Shown: piece by piece, positions 12,485 to 23,239 of the stretch
Position numbering within the stretch: the first letter of the stretch is position 1
Layout: the number at the start of each line of letters is the position of its first letter
Assembly (NCBI GenBank): GCA_948470475.1
Contig: OX419338.1
Coordinates: 13,750,572-13,814,571 of the forward strand
Origin: Galaxea fascicularis
Taxonomy: Eukaryota; Cnidaria; Anthozoa; Scleractinia; Euphylliidae
Length of the DNA: 64,000 nt
Direction of reading: 5' to 3'
Position numbers and translations under genes: made by a program
The notes under the pieces: generated by a model
Database searches by the model: none
What the model was told of the DNA's origin: nothing
Seen by the model: the letters and a program-made list of their open reading frames with translations, nothing else

Positions 12485-13351
12485 GTTTTTCCCCCAGACT
12501 TGGGGATCTTTCGTTGTCATAAAACTAAAGGGATAAAACCCTTGTTATTGAAATAAGTGTATTTCACTGTTACATCACTTTTATCTGTTCTCATTGCACC
12601 AAAGGTCTTGAGATGCATAGGGCCTGAACATCCCTTTCAACAAGTTTATTTTTTTTTATAAATGAAGAGTTTTGTATTTGATGTATACTATAGTAGAATG
12701 AAATGCCTTAGCCACATATATCCATTTAAGGGCACATTTTCTTGATAGGATATTTTTACTTATCGTTTCAATTCTTGCCTTGCAAAAATCACTTTCTTTG
12801 AAAGACCATCAGTGATATTCAGAGTCAAGCATCAACATAGGTTGTATACATTTTCAGTCGTCTCTACGCTTGAGACAGTTTACATTGATAGCTTGTAATA
12901 TTTACATTTGACATGTTCTGATTGGTATTGTGATTAGTTGGGATAGGTTCCATGACATTCTATCAAAAATGTTCTACACTGGAATCCAATATTTTAACCT
13001 CCAAGGGAAACGAAAACTGGTTCCAAAAATTGGAAGGGTACAATTGCAGTGTTTGACTGAGACTGGGAGAGATTGGATTCCAATGTATTGTGATAAAATA
13101 AGAGTAGAGTAGACGTGTTTACACTTTGAAACATATTTATTTGAGTCAACTTTGAAAAATAAATAATATAAATAATATCCACCATTATATTTTGATGTCT
13201 CTGTTTATACAATTACAAATTTTCATATAAAGTAAAAATGATGAATTGTTACACTCATTCCTATATGCTCTTCAAAACATAAAAAAATAAATAAATACAC
13301 ATTTATTGTAACTGTAACATATGAAGGTTGCATTCTATTACTTGAATGAAC

Positions 13352-14559
13352 TTATTTGTCTCCTGGCCATTTGGCTTCATGTAAGTCTGACAGTGTGACT
13401 TTGTAGACCTGAAAATCAAAATAGATTCCACAAGATTATATAATACAGACCAGAAGAAGTGGTAGTAATAGGTTTTAGGATTCAAGGATGGGCTTCCAAA
13501 CACTCTTATAATGTGATATCAAACAATGGGAAAGGATATAAATATAAAGAACCAGTGACTTGGGTGTCTTTAGAAAACCAATAATCATAAGTTTTATGAC
13601 TACTTGAAACATGAATGGATGCAAAAAATTATTGAAAAGGAATCGTCTCTTGGGAAAAATGAGGCAGGGGCTTGGACTATTCAGATTGCGAAAAAATTCT
13701 TACCGATACAGTTTCAGGATTGGGATAATCCCGTACATCCCCATTTAGTATTTCCCTGATTGCCGCCTTGAGACAATCGGGGTACACATAGGTGGGAAGT
13801 GTCTTCCCTCGGAACTGACCAGCCCCAACTTTGTTTCCATACTGTTAAAAAGAAGTAAAAAGAAATATCAAAATAGACCTTTCCACGGTTTCTGACGCCA
13901 TGTTCACTGGGGGGCAAACACGATCAAAATTACAGGAAATGTATGGGACTTTGACAGACTTTGTACCGCCGTAATGCCGTCACCGAAAGTGGCGGATTTC
14001 CACAATAAAAATACTGCGATTATTTTCATGAAGTATAAGGAACAGATTCAGGCTACAACGGCCGTAAACGAAAGGGCTTTACATTGGGTACATCAGAATT
14101 TTCTGCACAGCAAAGGAAAGAAAATAATCGAAACGAACGAAAGCTATTTGCCAGGACTACGTGGTATGTTATGAGCGTATTCCACGTGGAAGAGCAGAAA
14201 ATAGCACAAGCAATATACGGTCTCAACAGTGGAAGGAAAACAAAGAAATATTTATCGAGAGACTGACAGGTAAAGTCTAAATCACTGATAAATTGAACTC
14301 TCTAATAGAACTTACCCATAAAATGCCAAAAATGCGGCGAAAAAATCGCCTTCTAGCCTGTTCATCGCTTTCCCCATTCTGCTGCTTGAAACCGCGAACA
14401 AGCCGCGCAAGTCCTGAAGGACTTCCCTGAAAACTAATTACCAAACATATTTAGTTAACCAAACCAGGTAAAAGGAAATCACAGAAAACCAATCAAATAT
14501 ATTTACCCGTTCTCCCTGAAAGCGACATTTAGCTCTTGCACTGCACGTTCTGCCGCCAT
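13352..14559 (-). CDS. Small accessory protein of the TTAA element, four exons, 121 aa
   Basis: On the minus strand, exons 14559-14507, 14433-14316, 13841-13704 and 13408-13352 join in phase with GT-AG introns into 121 codons plus stop. The product begins MAAERAVQELNVAF, has an arginine-rich middle (ARRRFFRRIFGILW), a FRGKTLPTYVYPDC block and ends HEAKWPGDK. It has no membrane segment or signal peptide, and I do not recognise a domain. The homologous gene in copy 2 has the same lengths for exons 2-4 (118, 138 and 57 bases) and diverged but colinear residues, which shows that the model is real and under some constraint. It converges on the transposase gene. A DNA-binding or regulatory partner of the transposase is a guess based on its basic centre. 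Confidence 0.85.
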
Positions 14560-14681
14560 GATCAAAGAGGATGTTGCGTGTCGGATGGCAAGGTTTTATT
14601 GCAACGAGCTGTCAACAAGACCATCCTTAGGGAGTTCCAAATCAAGATAATGATGTTTTGGACGCTGCATGGTGTCTTATT

Positions 14682-14693
14682 TTTCCCGCGAAA
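14682..14693 (-). promoter_or_regulatory. E2F-like site upstream of the accessory gene, copy 1
   Basis: TTTCCCGCGAAA lies about 122 bp upstream of the accessory gene ATG at 14559. It is identical to the twelve-base core upstream of the transposase at the other end of the same element. Confidence 0.5.
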
Positions 14694-14849
14694 TCAGCCC
14701 TAGAAGCAAAAGTTTCCTCGCCTATATCTTAGCGACTTTTTCTCCTCTCGACCCGAAAATGCGTGCGAGGTCCTGTCGACATTACCTTTTGAGCTGTGAA
14801 AAATTATGACAATCCAAAATAGTCACTCTAGCCTCCAGGAATACCTTAA

Positions 14850-16200
14850 TATTGCCTCTTTCATTTCACAAGTTCGAGGAGAATGAAATTGGCCAAACAA
14901 TCTCTGGAATGTGAGGACTTTCGGGTGGATTGTACAGTTTTTTCTTTAAGGTGGGATCAAAAAGTTTGTAAGCCTTACCACAGCATGGAAGGTTCAGATA
15001 AATTAATGTCAAAGGATAGTCACTTCCCTTTTGCAAAAGTGCTTCTGCAATAGGCTTGAGGATACCTTCATAAAAATTATACTACAGTGTCTTGTCCCTC
15101 TCTCAACTCTTTTCCATAGAAGATGTTAGTTCGGCCAAGATTACCAATGACCTGCTTAGGACTCAACATGCACAGTGTTTGGACATTTTGGAAAAGACAC
15201 CAAGTCTCCCATAACCAGGCCTGAAATCTGGTCCCCTGTAACACATTAATTTGAAACATATATTTTTGTAGATGCTACTCCCCTTTGGAATCAAGCTCTG
15301 AACTTTGTTGCAGGAGGTTGTGTGTCCAAATCTCAGCTTGACTAACACTCGGGGTCTTAAAACAGATATTTGGACAAGAAAGTGTTAAAAAAATGGTTAG
15401 ACCTTCTAGTTTTCTCGGATAAGAATGATAAACTGTAGGTCTTGTCTAAAGAACCCACACCTTGTTTTTTTGCAAGAAGGGAATGCAATTCCCATTTTAT
15501 GGTCTATTTGTGGCAGTAGTATGTGGTTGGCCTGGCTGGATTAGCTTGAAAAGCATGTGCGCAAATGAGATCCCAGCTGTGTAAAACAGTCACGAGGTTG
15601 TAGACTCTTTACTTAAATAGCAAAGGAGTATGTGTTAATCAGTGAATCAAAATTATTGTCATTTAATGAAAGGAAGATCTAATAAAAAACTTTTAGAGTA
15701 TAGACTGATAATTTGAAGCAGTACTGATGTTTATATCAAGATTGCACTGAACATTCATGATCTTATTAAGGGTTGAAGGGAAATCAATAGATATAGTTTA
15801 TTCTGATCAAAATCACAGCTAAAGGCTTAATTAGATTAATCGGTACAATAATAAAATCTGATAAAAAAGTAAGAGAAATGTAAGAAAATATACCCATATA
15901 CTTATATACACCTATACATATAGTTCAAAATTTAATCACAATTACTATATGTGAATGTGTTCATAAGTATCTTCGTCTAAGCCAGAGAGACATTAAAATT
16001 TCTCTTTCGTCTTAAATTGAATCCACAAATGTTATGAAGGGTTTGTATGGAATTTTGTAAGCATAACTGGGCTACGATCTCAGAGACAGTTTGTCCCCAA
16101 ATGCTCATTTTTGGCAAGCAGGCCTCTTGGACATTGTTCTTTCAGAATATCCTGACAAATCCCATAATTTCAGAAATTTCATATTTATGATGTCATCACT
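14850..16200. other. Intergenic, no gene seen
   Basis: AT-rich sequence between the first TTAA element and a LINE fragment. Short open frames at 15077-15348 have no coding character that I can support. Confidence 0.55.
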
Positions 16201-16785
16201 TTAGTACTCTATTGTTTTGGAGATGAGATCTGCATTTTCCTTTAGCAACCATGCTGTAATACCGTTGGGTCTGGACGCTTTCCTAGGGTTAAGCGAAGCT
16301 AGCTGAAGGTAAACAACATGCGTGGTAATGGCAAATGGCTGGGCAGTGGAATGGTCTTGTGGCTGCTGGAAAGTTTCAGCAGATAATGGTGTAAAGTCTT
16401 GCACTGGGGAGAGAAAAGTCATTGATCGGATTGGCCAAATCTGAGGCACTGAGTGACTCCTCGCTTATGTGCTGTAATGATCTCATTAGCTCGTCTGAGT
16501 CCCTGACGGCTGATGACATGTCGCTCAGTTTCTTAACTTCATTCCACCAAGCAGACAGTTTGCCACTCCTTAAGCTGGCTAACTTTGGAGTCGTAGTACC
16601 GTTTCCTGCAAATCTTATGCTCACCATTCACTCGGTTCAGCAGGAAACGAAACATTGGCTGATTATTTTCCGCGAGTGCCCTTTGCCGCTGTCTGATTAC
16701 ATCTTTCAAGGCTGAGTCTCTAGAGTGGATCGTTTTAGATCGCAGGGGCAGTACACTGTCCAGACCATATCGGATTATAGACTGA
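16201..16785 (-). pseudogene. LINE fragment: region between endonuclease and reverse transcriptase
   Basis: The minus strand carries, in three frames, the linker region of a CR1/Jockey-like ORF2 (CRKRYYDSKVSQLKEW, then SAWWNEVKKLSDMSSAV) followed by the start of the reverse transcriptase (LNPRKASRPNGITAWLLKENA, where intact relatives read KASGPDG). Frameshifts near 16540 and 16380 and a 3' end at 16201 show that it is a dead fragment. Its 5' side abuts the Harbinger terminus near 16786. It is a different segment from the reverse transcriptase at 1-1020. Confidence 0.75.
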
Positions 16786-16961
16786 GGCCCAGTTCAAACG
16801 TCGAACTTTTCATGAGCCAAACTTAATACCTGTTTGGGTCAACCAAAATGATTACCGGTAGGTTCGACGGGTGCTTCAGACGTGGAACTTAATTAGTCAT
16901 ACTTAATTTACGAGCTCTAGAATAGCCAGCGGTCAGTCAGCGGTTAAATACCCAAACAAAC

Positions 16962-17194
16962 ATGGCGGAGGTTCCAGAAGGTTGTGATTTGCGAGGTGAT
17001 TTGCGAAGAGCTTTTATTTTTCGTGCCATCCGGGAGGGAAGGAAACGGTGAAAAATGCTACAAAGTTTCTTGCATGCTGTCATCACAAGAAGCCAATTTA
17101 TGATAAATATGTGTTATTGGTCTGCTGTTAAGTGTGCCACGAAAAAGTGCAACACCAGTCTACAATCGTTCGTGTAGGAGGTTCCCGAGAAATA
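16962..17194 (+). pseudogene. 5' fragment of the Harbinger transposase gene
   Basis: An ATG at 16962 (AACATGGCGGAGG) opens a 29-codon frame ending at a TGA at 17049. From about 17115 another frame reads LLLSVPRKSATPVYNRSCRRFPRN, the segment that normally lies just before the Harbinger catalytic region in cnidarian copies I recall. An in-frame TAA near 17103 separates them, so either an intron is present or the gene is broken. The frame is cut at 17195 by the 11 kb insertion and continues at 28284. Confidence 0.5.
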
Positions 17195-17215
17195 TGTGAC
17201 CTCTCACGCAAAAAC

Positions 17216-17560
17216 GTTCCTTACGGTATCCGTTCGAACAGCTGAACGCACGGCAAGTGAACGGATAAGAAACGGGTCTACAAACCGTTCAAAACGGATA
17301 CATGGAACGGCTGAACGGCTCAAGAAAATTTTTGAATGGATGAGGTCAAATGGCTGAACGGATAAGGTCGAACGACTGAACGGATGATGAAAAATTTTGA
17401 ACGGATGAGGTCGAACGGCTGAACGGCTGAGGAAAATTTTTGAACGGATGAGGTCCAACATCTGAACGGATGATGAAACATTTTGAACGGATGAGGAAAA
17501 TTTGTGAACGGCCAAGGTCGAATGGCTGAACGGCTTTAGTTTGTTTTCGAACGGCTGAAT
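17216..17560. repeat. Left subterminal GAACGG array
   Basis: More than fifteen copies of a core GAACGG, mostly as GGCTGAACGG or GAACGGATGA and separated by GTC or AAAATTTT spacers. They are direct and irregular. The same core dominates the right end of the element in inverted context. Confidence 0.85.
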
Positions 17561-17639
17561 AACAGCATACGATATTTTAATTAGTTAACAATGAATAACA
17601 GCAAGGTCAAGTTATGGTTATTATCTGAGAACTGATTGA
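17561..17639. other. Short spacer
   Basis: AT-rich link between the subterminal array and the 349 bp duplication; no gene. Confidence 0.4.
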
Positions 17640-18338
17640 ATCAAAAACCTCGAATTAAACTAATACTGTGTTGAATGTCTAAGCTTTTTTAAGAGAAAAG
17701 CAAATTCGTTTTCGCCGGACAAAAATCAAAATCCGCGTTTACTCGCAAAATAAAGTTATGCAAACATCTTGACAATGCGTATTTACATTTAGCGTAACGC
17801 AATGACTCCCGGAATGACTTGATAAACTCGCTCGTCTAAACACCACAAAGCGCCAATAATTCTCAATGCCTTGATTTTGAGCAAAATATTTTTTTTCATT
17901 TGAGTAAACAAAGAAGCGGGCGCTTAGTTGTCGACCGCGTTGATTTTGCTACAACGCACATAAAGTTAAATGAACCCAGGACTGAAACATCAAAAACCTC
18001 GAATTAAACTAATACTGTGTTGAATGTCTAAGCTTTTTAAGAGAAAAGCAAATTCGTTTTCGCCGGACAAAAACCAAAATCCGCGTTTACTCGCAAAATA
18101 AAGTTATGCAAACATCTTGACAATGCATATTTACATTTAGCGTAACGCAATGACTCCCGGAATGACTTGATAAACTCGCTCGTCTAAACACCACAAAGCG
18201 CCAATAATTCTCGATGCCTTGATTTTGAGCAAAATATTTTTTTTCATTTGAGTAAACAAAGAAGCGGGCGCTTAGTTGACGACCGCGTTGATTTTGCTAC
18301 AACGCACATAAAGTTAAATGAACCCAGGACTGAAACAT
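17640..18338 (+). repeat. Tandem duplication, two copies of a 349 bp unit
   Basis: The block starting AAAACCTCGAATTAAAC at 17644 recurs at 17993 with only a few substitutions (for example TTGTCGACC against TTGACGACC near the end). The near identity indicates a recent local duplication. No open frame crosses it meaningfully. Confidence 0.9.
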
Positions 18339-18391
18339 CAAAATATTCAGCCACTGAAGGGACAGTTTCACCCATTCCTGGTGTTACTTTA

Positions 18392-19594
18392 CAGTATTGT
18401 GCAAAAGTAATGCAAGCGAAATGCGCGAAATTCGTTCTTTGTTCCCGCGACTTTTCGACGAAAGTTCGAGTGAAATTTCACGGTGTATCGAGCGATAATT
18501 CGCTTAAACAAAAGACGATTTTTCTTCGAAGTTTCGTTAAGCTAAAGAAAATTCGTGAGCAAAAACGATAATTCGCAGGCAGTTCACGAAATTTCGCACC
18601 GCATTGAATGGCAGTTCCGGAGCGTTCAAGCAATTTTCTTTCAGCAGCTGATATGAACAAACTGTCTTGCAACTCACAAGAGATAAATTTGCAAATAGGT
18701 GCCGAGTTGTGTTTACGGTGAAATTCACAACTCGGATTTCTACTGTCAAAATCCGAGTTGTGAATTTGGCGGTAAACACAACTCCGATTTTTGGCGTAGA
18801 AATCCGAGTTGTAAATTTGGCAGTGAACACAACTCGCATATTTTGACAGTAGAAATCCGAGTTGCAAATTTCAGGGTAAACACAACTCGGATTTTGATGC
18901 AGAAATCCGAGTTGTACGTTTTGCTATTACAATATATGTAATGACGTCCTATATGAGCCACGGTAGATTCATTCATAAAAAGAAAGCACGAACTCGTCTT
19001 TTTGTATATTTTATGTCTGAATGAAACATAGGGGGCCCAGACATTGAATACGATGTGACATTAGGCTGTTGGCGATTGTGCTTCAATTTTAGCCGTACAG
19101 TTAAGACAATGTTTGGGAATGCTTTGAAAATTGTTCTAAATGCCACGTGTAGAAAATAATTTAAATAAAAGTACAACCAGGTGAGTTTCATAGCTAACAT
19201 TTCATCGAGCTGTGATGCTATTTCGGCAGATTAATGGCTTCTTTCATGCTCAATAATTGGAAAGGTTATTTATATATTTCACTCGGTGAACTTTGTTTCG
19301 AAAACGCTCTTGGCCTATCGATTAACAATAGATCGAATTTTCGGGAGGAGCGAATTATCCTTCGAAAAATCGCAGCGACTTTTCGGCAGGAGCGAATTAT
19401 CACTCGAAAATTTGCTGTGATTTATCGCGCAAACCGAATTATCGTTTGAAAAATCGCGCGGATCAAAACAATAGGTGTCACGAAAATGCGGGGAAATTTC
19501 GTTGAAATATCGTATCGAGCGAAATTTCTTCGAAAAGCCCCGAAAAGCCAGGAATTTCGTCGAAATTCGTTTGCATTACTTTTGCACAATACTG
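18392..19594. mobile_element. Tc1/mariner-type MITE, 1.2 kb
   Basis: The left end CAGTATTGTGCAAAAGTAAT and the inverted right end agree over about 29 bases with one mismatch. TA flanks both sides (18390-18391 and 19595-19596). CAGT termini with a TA duplication are the hallmark of Tc1/mariner elements. No transposase frame is present, so it is non-autonomous. It lies 170 bp upstream of the DUF7869-like gene start. The interior holds repeated GCGAATTATC-type motifs near 19340-19450 and the inverted array at 18700-18925. Confidence 0.85.
18700..18925. repeat. Alternating inverted minisatellite (CCGAGTTGTG core)
   Basis: Within the MITE, the motif AAATCCGAGTTGTGAATTT alternates with its inverted form AAACACAACTCGGATTT about every 55-60 bases, for roughly four rounds. 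The single strand could fold into a chain of hairpins. Confidence 0.85.
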
Positions 19595-19766
19595 TAGCAC
19601 TGAATTCAGGCTACACGGCATAAAGCAACCCTCCGAAAAGAGCCGTAAATGCATGTGATAATCCACACCATTCCGGTTGACTGATTCTGAAATGCATTGC
19701 CTTGGTTACTACTAGACAACTACTGTCATAATCTCATCAAATATTCTAAAATCACACAATCACAAA

Positions 19767-21520
19767 ATGGAGGAATCAACGAGAGACGAAATCGATCTTA
19801 ATCAAACTGAAAATAAGGAAAGTATCATCGCTAAAGTACAAAAGTTTATGCAAGATGGGTGCGGATGTCGTCGAGGATTAAAAAGTGGTCAGTGTTCTGA
19901 TCAATTCACGGAGGAAACCATTCTAAATAATGTAGACAACTGCTTGGAACTGACTCATGCTGAACTGGACCTGGTTATTTTAGCGAACATTCAAGCTTTT
20001 ACAGTGATTGAAGTTACCGGAGAAAAAAGAAAAAGAAGTCCACCTTACAGCTTTCTTCATCAGTCTCAGCCAATCTGTAAGGAGATGTTTCTCAACCTCT
20101 ACGGAATCAGCAAATCACGGTTTCAGCGGCTTGTAGAACATTACCAAAGTCACGGTATTTCTCTGCGGATACACGGGAACAGCAAGAGACTACCGCATAA
20201 CGTGCTACCACTTGCCGTTAACGAAGATGTCAAAAACTTTCTGAGCAACTATGCAGATGAAAATGCTGTACTGCTTCCAGGAAGGATCCCTGGCTTTAAA
20301 AACGAGGACATTCAGCTACTCTCATCGAGTGACAGTAAAACGCACGTGTGGAAGTCGTTTAACAAAGTCTGCAAAGAATCAAACAAGCAAGCTGTAAGTT
20401 ACACGAAATTTACCGACTTGTGGAAGCGATTTCATCCAAACGTCGTCGTGGCCAAGCCGATGACAGACTTATGCTTCACGTGTCAGCAAAACACCTCAAA
20501 GTTACTTCGGGCAGCCAATCTTCCAGAGTCAGAAAAGTCTGAATGCGTTCAAGCACAACAACAGCATTTAAATTCAGTGCAGACAGAAAGAGAACTTTAC
20601 AGAAAGGTTTGCGAAGAGGCTAAACGCAGCTTTGAAGCAGTGGAAGACCAAATAGACCTTGATAAGTGTCACAAATCGTGCTCGCTGACAACTACAATGC
20701 ACTACTCATTTGACTTTGCTCAGCAAGTACATATCCCAAGCAACCCCATGCAACCCGGGCCAATTTACTTCAAAACTCCATGCAAATGTGCTATTTTTGG
20801 AGTTATGTGCGAGGCGATCCCTCGCCAGGTGAACTACCTGATCGATGAAGCCAGTGATGTCGGCAAAGGGGCAAACACAACTATAAGTTATATCCACCAT
20901 TATTTCGAACATCACGGACTTGGTGAAACTTCTGTTCATCTTCATGCCGATAATTGTCGGGTCAAAACAAAAACAATTATTTTATATGGTACTTGGCCTG
21001 GAGGACAATACTTCAACTTCATCATTCTATTAAATATTCATTTCTCATTGCTGGACACACGAAGTTTGGACCGGATCGATGTTTTGGTATCATCAAGAGA
21101 TCCTTCAAACTGAACTACATATCGTCAATATATGAATTTGCTAATATGGTGGAGTCGTCAAGCACTGGAGTTAACAAAGCACAGCTTGTTGGCACACACG
21201 ATGGAACAGTTATCGTCCCGGTCTACGAATGGTCTTCATTTCTTGAACAATTCTTCAAAAGAGTACCAAATATCAAGAACTATCACCACTTTAGATTTTC
21301 AAAGGATGAGCCAGGTATAGTTTATTTTAAAGAGAGTGGCTCGTCTCAAGAACAGTCCATGATGCTGTTAAAACATCGCGGAATCCTTCCCCCAACCGCA
21401 CGACTTCCAGCCAAACTGAATCCAGCAGGGTTGAGCCAAGAACGACAGCAGTACCTCTACCGTGAGATACGACAGTTTTGTAAGCCTGGGACAGAACATC
21501 TGGTTGCACCAGGTCCATGA
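19767..21520 (+). pseudogene. DUF7869-like transposase candidate, one frameshift
   Basis: The frame opens at an ATG at 19767 (CACAAAATGGAGG) and runs to about 20957. There it reads HADNC and shifts, because one base appears missing in the TGT-CGG stretch. The continuation SGQNKNNYFIWYLAWRT is in the next frame and stops at 21520. The combined length is about 585 aa. Features are a Cys-rich N terminus (GCGCRRGLKSGQC), a CFTCQQN pair with a coiled-coil-like segment, SFDFAQQVHIPSNPMQPGPIYF, NYLIDEASDVGKGAN, HLHADNC, and AGHTKFGPDRCFG. This motif order matches what I recall as the DUF7869 family, widespread in cnidarians and insects. Acidic residues in SFDF and HADN are plausible catalytic positions of a DDE-type fold (inference). 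A sequencing error could explain the single missing base. Confidence 0.75.
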
Positions 21521-21782
21521 ATGCTCTCTTAGTACTCTTGCCTATAAGCAGTTTATTTTTAGAAACCTCAATTTTTCATCTTTTTACTTAGTTGTGACAG
21601 TTTTGTTCTTCCAGTTGTATTACAATGATTAATTATGAAAGCGACGCATCTATACCAAAGATAAAAGATGTAAATAAACTAGACAGTTAGCTCTCAGTTG
21701 AATTTGAAGTCTTTTGTTGTTTACCACGGTGAATTCGCCCTGATTTGGATGTCTTTTACCCCAAAAAAATACTTGTCATCGC

Positions 21783-23050
21783 ACTAACTGTCCCACATTG
21801 CGAGATCATTTCAAAGTCAACAAACTCGGTCTGATTTTATTTCGATCTTTTTTCGATTTTATGCTTTCAGTGTGCGTGACACGAGATAAAGCAAAGGAAA
21901 GGCCGTCATTGTTACTAAATGTCCCACATATTTACAAAATCATTTCAAAGTCAACGCACTCGTTCAGTTTTTTTTTTCGTTTAAATGCTTTCAGTGCGCG
22001 CGACAAAATAAAGCAAAGGAAAGGCCTCCATTGTTACTAACTGTCCCACAATTGCGAGATCATTTCAAAGTCAACGCACTCGGTCAATTTTATGCTTACA
22101 GTGCGCGTGACACGAGGTAAAGCAAAGGAAACGCTGCCAATGTTACTAAGTGTCCTGAATTGCGAAATAATTTCAAAGTCAATGCACTCGTTCAAACTTT
22201 TTTTTTTTATTGCTTTCGCTTTAATGCTGTCAGTGTGCGCGGCACAAAATTAAGCAAAGGAAAGGCCTCCATTGTTACTAACTGTCCCACAATTGCGAGA
22301 TCATTTCAAAGTCAACGCACTCGGTCAATTTTATGCTTACAGTGCGCGTGACACGAGGTAAAGCAAAGGAAACGCTGCCAATGTTACTAAGTGTCCCGAA
22401 TTGCGAAATAATTTCAAAGTCAATGCACTCGTTCAAACTTTTTTTTTATTGCTTTCGCTTTAATGCTGTCAGTGTGCGCGGCACAAAATTAAGCAAAGGA
22501 AAAGCCGCCAAAATCATATCAAAGTCAACGCACTCTGTTAGTTTTTTTTTTGCGATTTTTTTTGCTGTTATGCTCACAGTGCGCGCGACACAAAATTAGC
22601 GAAGGAAAGGCCGCCATTGTTACTAAATGTGCTGTTATGCTTTCAGCGCGCGCAACACAAAATGAAGCAAAGGAAAGGCCACCATTGTTATTAACTGTCC
22701 CACATATTTACGAAATCATTTCAAAGTCAATGCACTCGTTCAGTTTTTTTTTTTCACTTAAATGCTTTCAGTGCGCGCGACACAAAATTAAAAAAAGGAA
22801 AGGCCACCATTGTTACTAACTGTCCCACATTGCGAGATCATTTCAAAGTTAACGCACTCGGTAAGAATTTATTTCGATCTTTTTCGCTTTCGTGCTTTTA
22901 GTGCGCGCGACACGAAGTTAAGCAAAGGAAAGGCCGCCATTGTTACTAACTGTCCAACATTGCAAAATCATATCAAAGTCAACGCACTCGATCAGACTCT
23001 TTTCCTTCTTTTTCGTTTTTCAGCTTTTAAAGTGCGTGCGACACAAAATC
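21783..23050 (+). repeat. Satellite-like array of about ten degenerate 115-130 bp units
   Basis: Each unit contains CATTTCAAAGTCAACGCACT, a T-rich run, a CAGTGCGCGCGACAC block, AAGCAAAGGAAAGGC and TTGTTACTAACTGTCCCACA. Units vary in length because of T-runs and internal deletions. It follows the 3' end of the DUF7869-like gene. Short open frames in it are by-products of the repeat. Confidence 0.9.
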
Positions 23051-23239
23051 TTTCCAGGTCATTACAAGTTAGTCTTTTATATTTGATTACGGCGTATTTA
23101 TTTCTTCCCCTAATTACATCATTTGACATTATGAAACTAAGTCTTGTACTGCAACGAACCCTAACTGAAACTAGAATACAATAACAACTAGACACTAAGA
23201 AGCAATATTCTTCGAGCTTAAACGTATACATGAAATTGA

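Larger units (their letters stand above)
7856..14845 (+). mobile_element. TTAA-target DNA transposon, Kolobok-like, copy 1 (complete)
   Basis: The element begins GGTATTCCTGGAGGCTA at 7856 and ends with the inverted version, TAGCCTCCAGGAATACC, at 14845. Both ends are flanked by TTAA (7852-7855 and 14846-14849), the target duplication used by Kolobok and piggyBac superfamilies. The transposase inside is of the Mutator-like DDE type, which favours Kolobok. Length is 6,990 bp. It carries two convergent genes: the MBD-transposase gene (8711-12484, +) and a small four-exon gene (14559-13352, -). Both are open, so this copy could be autonomous. Non-coding stretches at 7873-8550 (leader), 12485-13351 (between the gene 3' ends) and 14694-14828 hold no further gene that I can see. 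The second copy at 32235-39136 confirms the boundaries. Confidence 0.93.

Noticed and set aside
7856..14845. Assignment of the TTAA element to piggyBac
   Set aside because: TTAA and GG-starting ends alone would fit, but the transposase motifs are of the Mutator-like/Kolobok kind, and the element has multi-exon genes without piggyBac DDD blocks.
17204..17515. 103-codon minus-strand frame
   Set aside because: It is a translation of the GAACGG subterminal array.
18700..18925. Regularly spaced repeats resembling a CRISPR array
   Set aside because: Repeats alternate in orientation, the intervening sequence is also repetitive, there are no cas genes, and the context is an animal MITE.
21783..23050. 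Several open frames of 60-120 codons across the satellite
   Set aside because: They encode repeated peptides in shifting frames and are by-products of the 115-130 bp repeat.
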